A stretch of DNA of 45,804 bases from CAZGVV01 sp964529155 (lineage in GTDB: Bacteria; Pseudomonadota; Alphaproteobacteria; Rickettsiales; SXRF01). Within the stretch, counting starts at the first letter, position 1; each line of letters opens with the position of its first letter. Below are positions 26,485 through 35,260 of this stretch, in pieces. Position numbers and translations under genes: made by a program. The notes beneath the pieces were generated by a model. It saw only the letters and a list, made by a program, of their open reading frames with translations. It was not told the DNA's origin and did no database searches. The DNA lies in the NCBI GenBank assembly GCA_964529155.1, contig CAZGVV010000006.1, positions 1 through 45,804 of the forward strand, given 5' to 3'.

Positions 26485-27486
26485 ATGGTTATGTCGGATT
26501 CCTCTATTTATGCTGCGCTTGATCTCGGAACGAACAATTGCCGCTTACTAATTGCCCAGGCTGGTAAGGTCGATAGCAGTGGTGCGGTTTCCGGGCCGCT
26601 ACAGGTGCTGGACAGTTTTTCGCGCATCGTGCGCCTGGGCGAAGGCGTGTCGGCCAATGGTGTGTTAGCGGAAGACGCTATGGCGCGCACGCTTTCGGCG
26701 CTTGCGGCGTGCCAGAAAAAACTGGCACGTCACCCGGTGAACAAATCACGTTTTGTTGCTACCGAAGCCTGTCGTCGTGCCAGTAACGGTCAAGATTTTA
26801 TGGGCCGTATTTACGCAGAGACAGGGCTGGAAGTAGAAATCATCTCTACGGAAGAAGAGGCGCGCCTCGCCTTTTTGGGGTGTGCATCACTGATAACACA
26901 AACCGCGCGTCAGGCCATCGTGTTTGATATTGGCGGTGGGTCTACGGAATTGATGTGGATTGATGTAAACCGCGCGCATGCCGGTGCTGATGATGCCGGT
27001 GGCATTACCGATTGGTTGTCGATCAATTGCGGGGTGATGAATCTGGCCGATAAGTTCGGTGGGCAGGGCTTCGCGGATTTAGCGTTCCGCGATATGGTGG
27101 ATTATATGGAACACCGTATCGTGCCGTTTGACGAGAAAAACCAGATTACCGAATCGATTGGTGATTCGCATGTACAGCTGCTTTCTACGTCCGGCACAGT
27201 GACTACGCTTGCGGCGATTCATTTAGGCCTTCCACGCTATGACCGCAGTAAGATTGACGGGATAAAGCTCCGTGTGCGCGATATTCGGGAAACGACGCGA
27301 AAACTTCTGGCCATGCGCCCGTCCGAGCGCTTCAATCATCCCTGCATCGGCCCGGACCGTGCGGATTACATCATGTCCGGCTGCGCAATTTTTGAGGCCA
27401 TCAGCAATGTATGGCCGACCGGCGAGATTACAATCGCAGATCGTGGGGTGCGCGAGGGGATTATTTTGAGTCTGATGGGGGATTAG
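26485..27486 (+). CDS. ppx: Ppx/GppA phosphatase family protein
   Basis: The 333-residue protein has the actin-like (ASKHA) ATPase fold of exopolyphosphatases: YAALDLGTNNCRLLIA at the N-terminus, a conserved EEARLAFLG segment, the phosphate loop FDIGGGSTEL, and LSTSGTVTTLAA. It is short, like the N-terminal two-domain Ppx forms of alphaproteobacteria. It would degrade polyphosphate or pppGpp. The ATG at 26485 (or 26491) has no clear ribosome site. The neighbour rlmE on the same strand is a common linkage, but here two small minus-strand genes lie between them. Confidence 0.9.
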   Translation: MVMSDSSIYAALDLGTNNCRLLIAQAGKVDSSGAVSGPLQVLDSFSRIVRLGEGVSANGVLAEDAMARTLSALAACQKKLARHPVNKSRFVATEACRRASNGQDFMGRIYAETGLEVEIISTEEEARLAFLGCASLITQTARQAIVFDIGGGSTELMWIDVNRAHAGADDAGGITDWLSINCGVMNLADKFGGQGFADLAFRDMVDYMEHRIVPFDEKNQITESIGDSHVQLLSTSGTVTTLAAIHLGLPRYDRSKIDGIKLRVRDIRETTRKLLAMRPSERFNHPCIGPDRADYIMSGCAIFEAISNVWPTGEITIADRGVREGIILSLMGD

Positions 27487-27854
27487 CGAACGCCCGGGGT
27501 GCCCCAATTGGTAGCTCCTATTTGCTGAGCGCTGTTTACAGCAAGATGATTAATAGTGGGCTTAGTTGTTGGCTTGGATGTGGTCTCTTTTTGTGTCTGA
27601 TTCCATAAGCCTGCTAAGTATTGGGAACGAAAACGCGCATTTCCTGCTTGCGCGTCTTTTTCTTCATCGCCAGCTAATTCGGAGGTCTTAGAATCATCAC
27701 ATTTTAATGTGTCAGGGAGAGAAGGTGTTGCTGCATCAGGATCGACCGGCGGGAAAGCATATCCGGCATCTTCCATGGTAGATGTTATTTTTTCATAAAA
27801 TGCTTTGAAAGCATTGGCATGGTTATTTAAAAGTACAGTATAATCAGGTGGCAT
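27483..27854 (-). CDS. hypothetical protein, second of a small overlapping pair
   Basis: The 123-residue protein starts with MPPDYTVLLNNHANAFKAFY and continues into a polar, Asp/Thr/Pro-rich, probably unstructured tail. It has no signal peptide, membrane helix or family I recognise. The first 28 bp overlap the 3' end of the gene 27827-28012 in another frame, and its last 4 bp overlap the ppx stop. The two together read as one continuous chain (a helical N-terminus followed by this part), so a frameshift in a single gene of about 175 residues is possible. Base composition is more A/T-rich than in its neighbours. Confidence 0.5.
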   Translation of the reverse strand: MPPDYTVLLNNHANAFKAFYEKITSTMEDAGYAFPPVDPDAATPSLPDTLKCDDSKTSELAGDEEKDAQAGNARFRSQYLAGLWNQTQKETTSKPTTKPTINHLAVNSAQQIGATNWGTPGVR

Positions 27855-28012
27855 TCTTTTCGTAGGGCTATCGCGAACTGTGGGGTTTTTTCATAATTCT
27901 CAAGTGCTGTCTGGGCAAAAATAAATGCCTTTATTTCTGGGGTCATAGTATCTGTAAGAGAAAATATAAAGCTTTTGCGTTCTTCGGCAGTTAATTTGTT
28001 AATATTTTTCAT
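27827..28012 (-). CDS. hypothetical small helical protein, first of an overlapping pair
   Basis: The 61-residue product (MKNINKLTAEERKSFIFSL, then a helical EIKAFIFAQTALENYEKTPQ) is charged and helical, with no family I recognise. A weak ribosome site precedes its ATG. Its end overlaps the next gene by 28 bp in a different frame. It is divergent from rlmE across a 172-212 bp A/T-rich gap (28013-28224). Confidence 0.45.
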   Translation of the reverse strand: MKNINKLTAEERKSFIFSLTDTMTPEIKAFIFAQTALENYEKTPQFAIALRKECHLIILYF

Positions 28013-28224
28013 TTTTATGCGCCTAAATGTTATTTGTGGATGTATAGTAGCATGGGGGGATAAATAATAAAAATTAAGTTTATGTTACCGTGTTATTTCT
28101 GTTGCCGTCTTTTATTTAAAAATTTGTTTTTTATGGAATATTCGGCTATAAACTATAACTATTCATCAAGTGCATTCGTATTTAGATGGTAGAATGCAAT
28201 CTGCGACAACACTGGGATTCTTTC

Positions 28225-28866
28225 ATGCGCACCACTAAAACCCGCGTTAAAACTGCCAAAGGCCGGAAGATTTCCTCTATTTTGTGGCTGGATCGTCAAT
28301 TGAATGATCCTTACGTGCAGCGAGCCAAAATAGACGGGTATAGGTCTCGGTCTGCCTATAAGCTTTTGGAGCTTAATGAAAAATTTAAGTTTTTAAAAAA
28401 AGGCGCTGTTGTCGTTGATTTAGGTGCGGCGCCGGGGGGCTGGACGCAAGTAGCGGTGAAAAAAGGCTGCCATGTCGTGGCGATTGATATTTTGCCCATG
28501 GAGCCTGTTGCCGGGGTGGAGATATTTCACCTCGATTTCTCTGAGGACTCTGCGCCGGATGTACTTAAAAAAGCCATAGGCGGTAAAGCCGATTTAGTGA
28601 TTTCTGATATTGGTCCCAATACCACGGGGCATACGGGAACCGATCACTTACGTATTATGGCGCTGGTGGAGCTCGCCTTTGCATTTGCATGTGAGGTATT
28701 AAACGAGGGGGGGGCCTTTGTCGTTAAAGTCTGGCAAGGCGGCACGGAGCACCAATTATTACGCGAAGTGAAGCGCCGATTCCATACCGTAAAACATGTG
28801 AAACCCAAAGCTACACGTGCCGATTCCGCTGAAATTTATCTGGTGGCTATCGGTTTTCGGCCGTGA
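28225..28866 (+). CDS. rlmE: 23S rRNA 2'-O-methyltransferase RlmE (FtsJ)
   Basis: RlmE methylates U2552 of 23S rRNA. The 213-residue protein has the SAM-binding motif VVDLGAAPGGWTQ and the K-D-K-E catalytic tetrad: RSAYKLLE, SDIGPNTTG, VVKVWQG and SAEIYLV. The ATG at 28225 places a basic lead (MRTTKTRVKTAKGRK) as in relatives; an upstream ATG at 28186 would add 13 residues. Its stop overlaps the GTG start of the next gene. Confidence 0.95.
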   Translation: MRTTKTRVKTAKGRKISSILWLDRQLNDPYVQRAKIDGYRSRSAYKLLELNEKFKFLKKGAVVVDLGAAPGGWTQVAVKKGCHVVAIDILPMEPVAGVEIFHLDFSEDSAPDVLKKAIGGKADLVISDIGPNTTGHTGTDHLRIMALVELAFAFACEVLNEGGAFVVKVWQGGTEHQLLREVKRRFHTVKHVKPKATRADSAEIYLVAIGFRP

Positions 28867-29723
28867 GTGCGGATACACCGGTATTTACCGACACGCACTT
28901 TGTGCCCGCGCCGGGCAAAGCGCTTCCGTTGCGCCGTTGGCTTCCAACATCATCCCCCAACGCGGTTATTATAGCCTTGCATGGGTTTAATGATTACAGC
29001 GTGGCATTTCAATGGCCTGCTGAGTATTTAGCGGCGCGTGGCATTGCTTTTTATGCATACGATCAACGCGGATTTGGAGCGAATACAGCACCTGGTATAT
29101 GGCCCGGCGAGCATGTGCTGGTGAATGATGCGCGTGCGGCCGTGATTGCGGCACGCCACGTCCACCCCAAGATTCCGCTCTACCTAATGGGTGAAAGTAT
29201 GGGCGGTGCGGTAGCATTACTGGCACTGGAGGATAATCATGCGCATGTTGACGGGGCAATATTGGTGGCGCCTGCTTTATGGGGTGGTCGTACCTTTAAT
29301 GGATTTTACCGGGCATGCACATGGCTTGCTTCGCAATTCCTTCCCTGGAAAACATTTAGCAATGAAGTGCTCGGGCTGCGTATTTCGGATAATAACGACG
29401 CACTGCAATCCATTGCCCGCGATCCTTTGTTTATTAAACATACGCGGGCAGATGCGATGTTTGGCGTTGTGGAATTAATGGATCGGGCTTACAGCGTAGC
29501 AATGACAAGTAATTTTCCTATGCCGCTACTGGTGTTGTATGGAGGCTGTGATCAAATTATTCCTGAGCCACCCATACGGGATTTTGCTACGCAATTACAA
29601 AGTCCGCAAAAATTCATCTATTATCCAGAAGGTTATCATCTGCTCTTGCGCGGATTGGCACGGGAGCACGTCTTTATGGACATGGTGCGCTGGTTAACGT
29701 CTCTAGGGCTTCTTTCAAAATAG
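28863..29723 (+). CDS. alpha/beta hydrolase, monoacylglycerol lipase-like
   Basis: This 286-residue serine hydrolase has the nucleophile elbow GESMGG (Ser112), acid Asp230 in GGCDQIIP and His259 in PEGYHLLL. The oxyanion segment HGFNDYS and the DQRGFGAN motif match the hydrolase_4 group (lysophospholipases and monoglyceride lipases). The GTG start overlaps the rlmE stop (GTGA), giving translational coupling. Substrate is not known. The next 345 bp hold the cobalamin riboswitch. Confidence 0.88.
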   Translation: MSADTPVFTDTHFVPAPGKALPLRRWLPTSSPNAVIIALHGFNDYSVAFQWPAEYLAARGIAFYAYDQRGFGANTAPGIWPGEHVLVNDARAAVIAARHVHPKIPLYLMGESMGGAVALLALEDNHAHVDGAILVAPALWGGRTFNGFYRACTWLASQFLPWKTFSNEVLGLRISDNNDALQSIARDPLFIKHTRADAMFGVVELMDRAYSVAMTSNFPMPLLVLYGGCDQIIPEPPIRDFATQLQSPQKFIYYPEGYHLLLRGLAREHVFMDMVRWLTSLGLLSK

Positions 29724-29763
29724 CGTTGACGGATGGTTACCTTTCCATCTATCCCTTTCTACA

Positions 29764-29925
29764 GACGGTCCTCGAAAGAGGATAATAGGGAATGGGGTGT
29801 AATGCCCCGGCTGTCCCCGCAACTGTAAGCGAAGAGCATGTTATCGTGTGTAATGGCCACTGGGAAACTGGGAAGGCGATGATAACAGGCAATGACTCGT
29901 CACGCGGACTTGGTGGACGGCGGAT
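29764..29925 (+). ncRNA. cobalamin riboswitch
   Basis: Conserved blocks appear in order: AATAGGGAAT (29784-29793), a GGGG/CCCC hairpin, CTGTCCCCGCAACTGTAAGC (29811-29830), GCCACTGGGAAACTGGGAAG (29856-29875), and a variant of the B12-box region near 29893-29920. These match the adenosylcobalamin-sensing element found ahead of btuB. It ends about 145 bp before the btuB ATG. Downstream hairpins (CTGCCC/GGGCAG near 29951-29965 followed by a T run near 29971, and one near 30007-30025) may be the expression platform. Confidence 0.88.
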
Positions 29926-30068
29926 CCCACAGGTGCTGGTTGATCTTTCTGCCCGTGGGCAGGAGGCGATTCTTTTTACGTGGTGGCACTGTTTTTTAAA
30001 GTACGGGCCGGCTTTGGTCCCGGCGCAGGAAAACAGCGGCTCACCCTAATCGTAAAAAGGAATAGCTT

Positions 30069-31944
30069 ATGTCACGTTTTGTTACCTTATTCTGTATTTC
30101 CACCAGCAGCCTTGCGTTCGCTAGTTCTGGCTATGCCGCAGACATGGCCAGTGATGCCGCAGCCGTGCCGGATGTAGTAATTGCGGCAACGCGGACGCCG
30201 ACACCCTCCGAAGAAATTGCCAGCAGTGTGACCGTGATTACTTCAGAGCAAATCGCGCAACGCCAGCCGCAAAGCGTGGTGGAATTACTGCGTGATGTGC
30301 CAGGTGTGACTGTGGCGCAAAATGGGGGGCTTGGGCAAACAGCGCAGGTCTATTTGCGTGGCGCTCCGGTAGGGCATACGCTGGTATTAATTGACGGGCT
30401 GGAAGTGAATGATCCTTCCGACCCCAGCGGCTCTTTTGATTTTGCATATCTCACGCCTGATAACATTGAGCGCATCGAAGTGGTGCGCGGGCCGCAAAGC
30501 ACACTTTATGGGTCACAAGCAATTGGTGGTGTCATTAATATTATGACCAAGCAGGGCAAGGGCGCTCCCCACACCTATGCCGATACATCGCTCGGTAGTT
30601 TTAATACCCGCAAAATGGCGATGGGAAGTATGGGCAGTGTGGAGCGTTTTTCGTATAGTATTGAAACATCGCATCTGGAAACAGATGGCATTTCTGCATT
30701 TCCAAAGCGCTTTGGCGGCACCGAAACCGATCCTTACCGGAATAATGTCTTTTCCGGCACGATGAAGGCAAATCTAACCGAGCAGCTGAATGTGGGCGTA
30801 ACTGCCAGAAATATGAGTGCTGCGACGCAATTTGATGATTTTGGTGCAGATGCGGCGGATTATACGCATGTCCATCAATATGATGTGCATGCATTTGGCG
30901 ATTTGAGGTTGCTGGATGGCAAATGGAAACAGGAATTTGCCCTGTCTAACCTGAATTTAAAGCGCGATAGCATCACAACGTTTGGGCCTTACACGTTTAG
31001 CGGCAATCGTACACAAGGTGACTGGACACATCATTTCCAATTGCCGCTTGGTAATCTGGTTACATTTGGATTAACTGCAGCGGAAAATTCGTCACGTGGT
31101 TTTACCATTACAAACCGGATCCCTAATCAAACCAATACGGCTGCATTTTTGCAAGATCAGATGGCGATTGACGAGCGGTTGTTTGTGGCGATCAGCGGGC
31201 GTGTCGATAACTATAATAATTTTGGCCGCGCCAGCACGTGGCGGATTGCTCCTGCGTATCTCATTAAAGAAACGGGTACTAAAATAAAGGCGACCTATGG
31301 CACAGGGTTCCGCGCGCCTTCACTTTACCAGCTCTATTCTGATTTTGGGAATCCGGATTTGAAGCCGGAGCGCAGCCGTGGAATGGACGCAGGAATTGAG
31401 CAGCGTATCTGGGGGGATAAGATGAGCCTATCATCTACTTATTTCTGGAATGATTTTGCACAGCTGATTGATTATGACTTCGCAACCAACAAATATTTAA
31501 ATGTGAATCGTGCGCGCACGCAAGGGCTTGAAAATATGCTGACTGTACGCCCTGATGTGAATTGGACGTTTAATATCAGTCATACTTATTTGCGCACCGA
31601 AACCGACCCTGGCCATAACGCATTGCTGCGTCGCCCGAAGAACAATGTGGGAGCCGGTGTAGACTACCGATTTGCCGGCGGAAAAGGTGACGGCGGGGCA
31701 ACATTTAANNNNNNNNNNNNNNNNNNNNNNNTATGTGGGAACCCGCGAAGATGTGGGATTTGCTTTTGACCGCTTGACCAATAAATCCTACCAGACCCTG
31801 GGTATTAATGGCTCGTACCAGCTTACGGATTATGCAAAATTATACGGGCGGCTGGAAAACCTGCTCGATAAACAGTATATGGCGGTGTATGGCTATGCTA
31901 ATCCCGGCATTTCCGGTTATACTGGCATAAAGCTCACCTATTAA
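30069..31944 (+). CDS. btuB: BtuB-like TonB-dependent vitamin B12 receptor (interrupted by an assembly gap)
   Basis: The N-terminal signal peptide (cleavage near SGYAAD) is followed by a TonB box-like DVVIAATR, a plug domain (VVELLRDVPGVTVAQ, YLRGAPVGHTLVLIDGLEVN, RIEVVRGPQSTLYGSQAIGG) and a beta-barrel. It ends in GIKLTY with an aromatic last residue, as outer-membrane barrels do. The AAGG site lies before the ATG at 30069. The riboswitch directly upstream points to cobalamin uptake as its job. The 23-N gap at 31709-31731 splits the barrel region, and the parts before and after are in different frames, so the gap size is only nominal. It needs TonB/ExbB/ExbD, which are encoded 4 kb downstream. 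Confidence 0.92.
31709..31731. other. assembly gap (23 N) inside btuB
   Basis: The frame is lost across the gap. Confidence 0.95.
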
Positions 31945-31991
31945 CGCGTTTTGCCGATTAATGAGTTTTTCTAGGCTGGCTGCGCTTTTGA

Positions 31992-32020
31992 TTGTGAAAA
32001 CCCGCAAAAACAGGTATAGT
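31992..32020 (+). promoter_or_regulatory. candidate sigma-70 promoter of the second TadG/TadE set
   Basis: TTGTGA (31992-31997) and TATAGT (32015-32020) are spaced by 17 bp. Transcription would start near 32027, leaving a leader of about 65 nt before the GTG at 32093. Confidence 0.6.
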
Positions 32021-32092
32021 ATTTGAGTTAAATTGGATCCTTCGGGAGACTTTGATTCCCTCAAGGAGAAATTGCTTTGGGGGAGGATAAGC

Positions 32093-34156
32093 GTGCACGC
32101 TACAATACTATCCCGAATATTGCCTAAGCAGCCCGTGCTGCCTGCTGCGCTTTGGCGTAATCAGCGGGGCGTGGTTGGGATGGTGCTGGCGCTTTCGTTC
32201 GCCGCTGTAGGACTCGCAGTGGCTATAAGCGTGGATCTAAGTCGTATATCAATCGTGCGTAGTGATGCCCAGCATGCGTTGGATGCGGCAGGTATGTCTG
32301 CTGTGCAGAGCGTAGCCACGACGGATTTTGCCGCGGAAGCAAGCAACTTTTTTAATGCTAATTTTATGCAAAATGGCCGGGGCGCATTGGGAAGTGCCTT
32401 CGGGCCGGTTCAGGTGTCTCCGTCGCCTGATGGAAATACGTATGTTCTGACAACGAGTGGCACTCTTAATAACGTTATATTACCTGCTTTTGGTGGGCCA
32501 CGCCAGACGACGATACGGGTGCAAACCGTTATTACACGCGGCGTATCTAATATGGATATTGCAGTGGTGCTTGATTCGAGTAGTGCCATGGGGCAAGGCT
32601 CTCGTCTTGTTCAAATGCAAACGGCTGCGAAGTCACTTATTGGCACATTATTTAATGACGCGAACTTTACCAATTCACAATCCTATATATCATTACTCAC
32701 ATATGCAGATGCAGTGAAAATTAATCCAGCTATCGCAAATAATTGGTTGCTTACGCCCTATAGAAATGTCGCTGATTTTGACGGGTGTATGGCAAACCGA
32801 GGCAGTGTGAAGACGGGACCCGGCACCTATCAATATAATGTATATAATACCCAATCTGTCCCGTATGATTTTAATGCAAACACAGCTACCTACCCGCCAG
32901 AAAAGCCATTTCAATGTGCCACATGCTCCAGATTTCCAAGGTATGCGGGGCCATTTGATACACCTGATGTGGTGCGTATTTCAGCGCACACACTAAACGC
33001 ATTTGGTTCGCTTGCGCCTTACACTACAACCGTATTGGATTATAAAGTAAAACAAGTAGACGCGGGTGATGTGGAGGACACGATAATTTTACAAAAGGGC
33101 GGCTTCCATATTTCCTGGCAAGATCCTCATAATGATATGAGAACGTTTAACGGCATTCAAATCCCAATGACTGCCTTTGCGAGTGATCTCGCTACAGGGC
33201 GGTATGCTCCGGAAATAGATTATATCTGGAAGGATACAAAAAACCAGCTCATCGGAAAATCCGAATATCTACAGATTGATATGGTAGACCCGCAGACAAA
33301 TTTATTATTCGATTATTACGGCGATATATTCAATTTCGTTATTACCTATATGGGGGATACTGAAAATGAGAGTGGCGGATGGACGGCAACCAATTCTGCT
33401 GGTGCGCTGAGTGGGGCTGGCACTTTTAACGGCGTGCCCTTATATGCAACCTACGCCCTTGCGTTAGTAAACCCACCCAGTTCTTTTAGCACAATCAAAT
33501 TCTTTGCGAATGATAATCATAATGGCCAGGGATTCCCCGGCGACAGAGCCTTAAAAAGCTGCTGGGATCCGAAAGGCTATCCTGATTCAGCACAAGTGAG
33601 CCCTGCCAATACAGGCACGTGCCTGTATGATAATAGCGATTATGTCCTGGCATCGTTCTTCCTGGAGCCCAGATGTAGCCTCCAGCAATCCTTGCTTTTT
33701 AGCCGCAGTAAAAACGACTTAGATACTTTTATTAACAAGATGGATGCCAGTGGCACAGGGCGTAATGTCGCAGGGCAAACGCGAAATAATATCGGCATGT
33801 TGTGGGGATGGTTTAGTTTGGATCCGGCGTGGCGGGGTGCGGATGGTTTTGGTAATGCAAATTTTCCGCATGATTATAATGCAGCAAGAAAATTTGCCAT
33901 ATTGCTTACGCAAGGTCGTAATTTATCTCCCAATGATGATGTCGAATTGCTGAAAATTTGTACGAACATGAAAGCGAAGGGAATCACCATATTTACCGTG
34001 TCTTTTGATGCAGCGGATGCATCTGTTTCCGGTAATTTAGCCGCCTGCGCTACGGATTCGGCGCATTATTTCTCTGCTAATGGCGGCGTTGCTTTATCTA
34101 AGGCATTTGCACAAATAGGCCGGAGTCTTTCCACCTGGCGTATTAAGCTAGAGTAG
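32093..34156 (+). CDS. TadG-like protein with degenerate VWA domain
   Basis: The 687-residue protein opens with a TadG-type membrane helix (GMVLALSFAAVGLAVAIS, then VDLSRISIVRSDAQHALD). The VWA region begins with VVLDSSSAMG, where the MIDAS DxSxS pattern has Ala in place of the last Ser, and the usual TDG is TQG (LLTQGRNL), so metal binding is doubtful. The C-terminal segment (CTNMKAKGITIFTVSF) matches TadG of cluster 1 (VCTDMKTSGIIIYTVAL). About 400 residues between the two VWA halves are an unidentified insertion with Cys pairs. The GTG at 32093 has GGGGGAGG 6 nt upstream and was preferred to TTG at 32033, which lies just after the predicted transcription start. The stop is 4 bp before the next TadE-like gene. 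Confidence 0.8.
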   Translation: MHATILSRILPKQPVLPAALWRNQRGVVGMVLALSFAAVGLAVAISVDLSRISIVRSDAQHALDAAGMSAVQSVATTDFAAEASNFFNANFMQNGRGALGSAFGPVQVSPSPDGNTYVLTTSGTLNNVILPAFGGPRQTTIRVQTVITRGVSNMDIAVVLDSSSAMGQGSRLVQMQTAAKSLIGTLFNDANFTNSQSYISLLTYADAVKINPAIANNWLLTPYRNVADFDGCMANRGSVKTGPGTYQYNVYNTQSVPYDFNANTATYPPEKPFQCATCSRFPRYAGPFDTPDVVRISAHTLNAFGSLAPYTTTVLDYKVKQVDAGDVEDTIILQKGGFHISWQDPHNDMRTFNGIQIPMTAFASDLATGRYAPEIDYIWKDTKNQLIGKSEYLQIDMVDPQTNLLFDYYGDIFNFVITYMGDTENESGGWTATNSAGALSGAGTFNGVPLYATYALALVNPPSSFSTIKFFANDNHNGQGFPGDRALKSCWDPKGYPDSAQVSPANTGTCLYDNSDYVLASFFLEPRCSLQQSLLFSRSKNDLDTFINKMDASGTGRNVAGQTRNNIGMLWGWFSLDPAWRGADGFGNANFPHDYNAARKFAILLTQGRNLSPNDDVELLKICTNMKAKGITIFTVSFDAADASVSGNLAACATDSAHYFSANGGVALSKAFAQIGRSLSTWRIKLE

Positions 34157-34160
34157 TTGC

Positions 34161-34619
34161 ATGAGGTTTTTTTTAAAAAGCAAATCTTCTGTTGCCCGGA
34201 CAACGCAAGGCTCTGTTGCCATTGAATTTGCCATTCTTGCTCCCGTTTTCTTTCTCCTTCTCATGGGGCTTATGGAAATAGGCATCGTGCTCTTTATCCA
34301 TGCGTCCATGGAAATGGCGATGTCCGCCGGTGCCCGGCTGAGCACAGGTAGTCAATTTGGCCAGGTTTCGCGCGAGACCTATATTATTAACCAAATAATG
34401 TCGTTAACAGGTGGTGTCCTCAATCCCGGCAGACTTGCATTTACAACCACGACCTTACCTACTTCCGCAGGAACGCTAACCAACCCATTAGCAGGAGCTG
34501 TTGTGGTTTATCGGGTTAATTATCCTTGGCATATTACAACGCCGATAGTCGGGCGGCTTATTGGAAACGCTCAAGGAAATATAAATATTTCTGCCGTTTC
34601 AATGACCAGGAATTTGTAA
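34161..34619 (+). CDS. TadE-like pseudopilin, first in cluster 2
   Basis: The 152-residue protein has a basic lead then the TadE helix with Glu (QGSVAIEFAILAPVFFLLL), followed by FIHASMEMAMSAGARLSTG and a small beta-rich part. It resembles the TadE-like protein encoded at 24539-25103 in several positions (LTGGVLNPG against YTGGLLDP; VVVYRVNYPWHITTPI against IVVYTISYPWKIITPV), so the two are paralogues. It starts 4 bp after the TadG-like gene and its stop overlaps the next gene as TAATG. Confidence 0.85.
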   Translation: MRFFLKSKSSVARTTQGSVAIEFAILAPVFFLLLMGLMEIGIVLFIHASMEMAMSAGARLSTGSQFGQVSRETYIINQIMSLTGGVLNPGRLAFTTTTLPTSAGTLTNPLAGAVVVYRVNYPWHITTPIVGRLIGNAQGNINISAVSMTRNL

Positions 34620-35248
34620 TGGCGAAAAATCTTTTTATTATATCACAATACATAGCTAAGCGTATCATGCCGCAGCAAGCAGGTGCGGTTATCATTGAAT
34701 TTGCAATTATATTGCCATTAATGCTCATTATGCTGATTGGGATGGTTGAAATTGCCAACGCCTTAATTCTGCAGGAGCGATTAAGCCGGACGGTGCACGG
34801 CATGGCCGCTGCCGTTAGTTCCGGGCAAACGGTTGCGACTGCGGACTTTGCTTCCTACACAGCAGCGTTACCGCAAATGATGTGGCCATACACCCAGGCG
34901 GTTTCGATCACGTTTACGGGAGTGGCTTTCGGAAGTGCGTTACCTGCACCATGCGTGGCCATCAGAACGCTACCTTGCGTAATGTGGCAGCGAACCATTA
35001 ATATGAATGGGAATATAGCCGGCGTTAGTATGATAGGTTCCCCCGGCGGTAGGGCGGTCATGCCTCCGGGGTTTAGTGCCTATACCGGGCAAAATTATGT
35101 GGTTGCGGAAGGATGGGTCAATTATCGGCCAATATTGAATTACGCAGGTAATTTTATTGGTGGTTTACAGCCTAGGAAGCTGTTCTTTTATACGATCTAT
35201 AAGCCCTTTGTGGGTGATGATCTGACGATAACAGTGCCTGGTCCATAA
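34619..35248 (+). CDS. TadE-like pseudopilin, second in cluster 2
   Basis: The protein of 209 residues has a membrane helix with the AIIEF-like pattern (GAVIIEFAIILPLMLIMLIG, then MVEIANALILQERLSRTV), then a globular part with a Cys pair (PCVAI, PCVMW). The ATG at 34619 overlaps the previous stop (TAATG) and has AGGA upstream. It mirrors the second TadE-like gene of cluster 1 in length and position, so each cluster has two TadE-like genes. Cluster order differs: TadG first here, last but one in cluster 1. Confidence 0.85.
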   Translation: MAKNLFIISQYIAKRIMPQQAGAVIIEFAIILPLMLIMLIGMVEIANALILQERLSRTVHGMAAAVSSGQTVATADFASYTAALPQMMWPYTQAVSITFTGVAFGSALPAPCVAIRTLPCVMWQRTINMNGNIAGVSMIGSPGGRAVMPPGFSAYTGQNYVVAEGWVNYRPILNYAGNFIGGLQPRKLFFYTIYKPFVGDDLTITVPGP

Positions 35249-35260
35249 TTAAAGCGAAGT

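Noticed and set aside
28074..28088. TTAA-N7-TTAC upstream of rlmE
   Set aside because: One mismatch to the CtrA consensus in A/T-rich DNA and no matching -10 was found, so it is too weak to call.
29792..30049. Open frame of 85 codons
   Set aside because: It lies over the cobalamin riboswitch, whose conserved blocks explain the sequence.
31941..31962. TTAA pair before the second TadG gene as a CtrA box
   Set aside because: The two TTAA are 13 bp apart, not 7, and a sigma-70 promoter nearby explains transcription better.
32033..32092. TTG start at 32033 for the second TadG-like gene
   Set aside because: It lies about 6 nt after the predicted transcription start without a ribosome site; GTG 32093 has GGGGGAGG.
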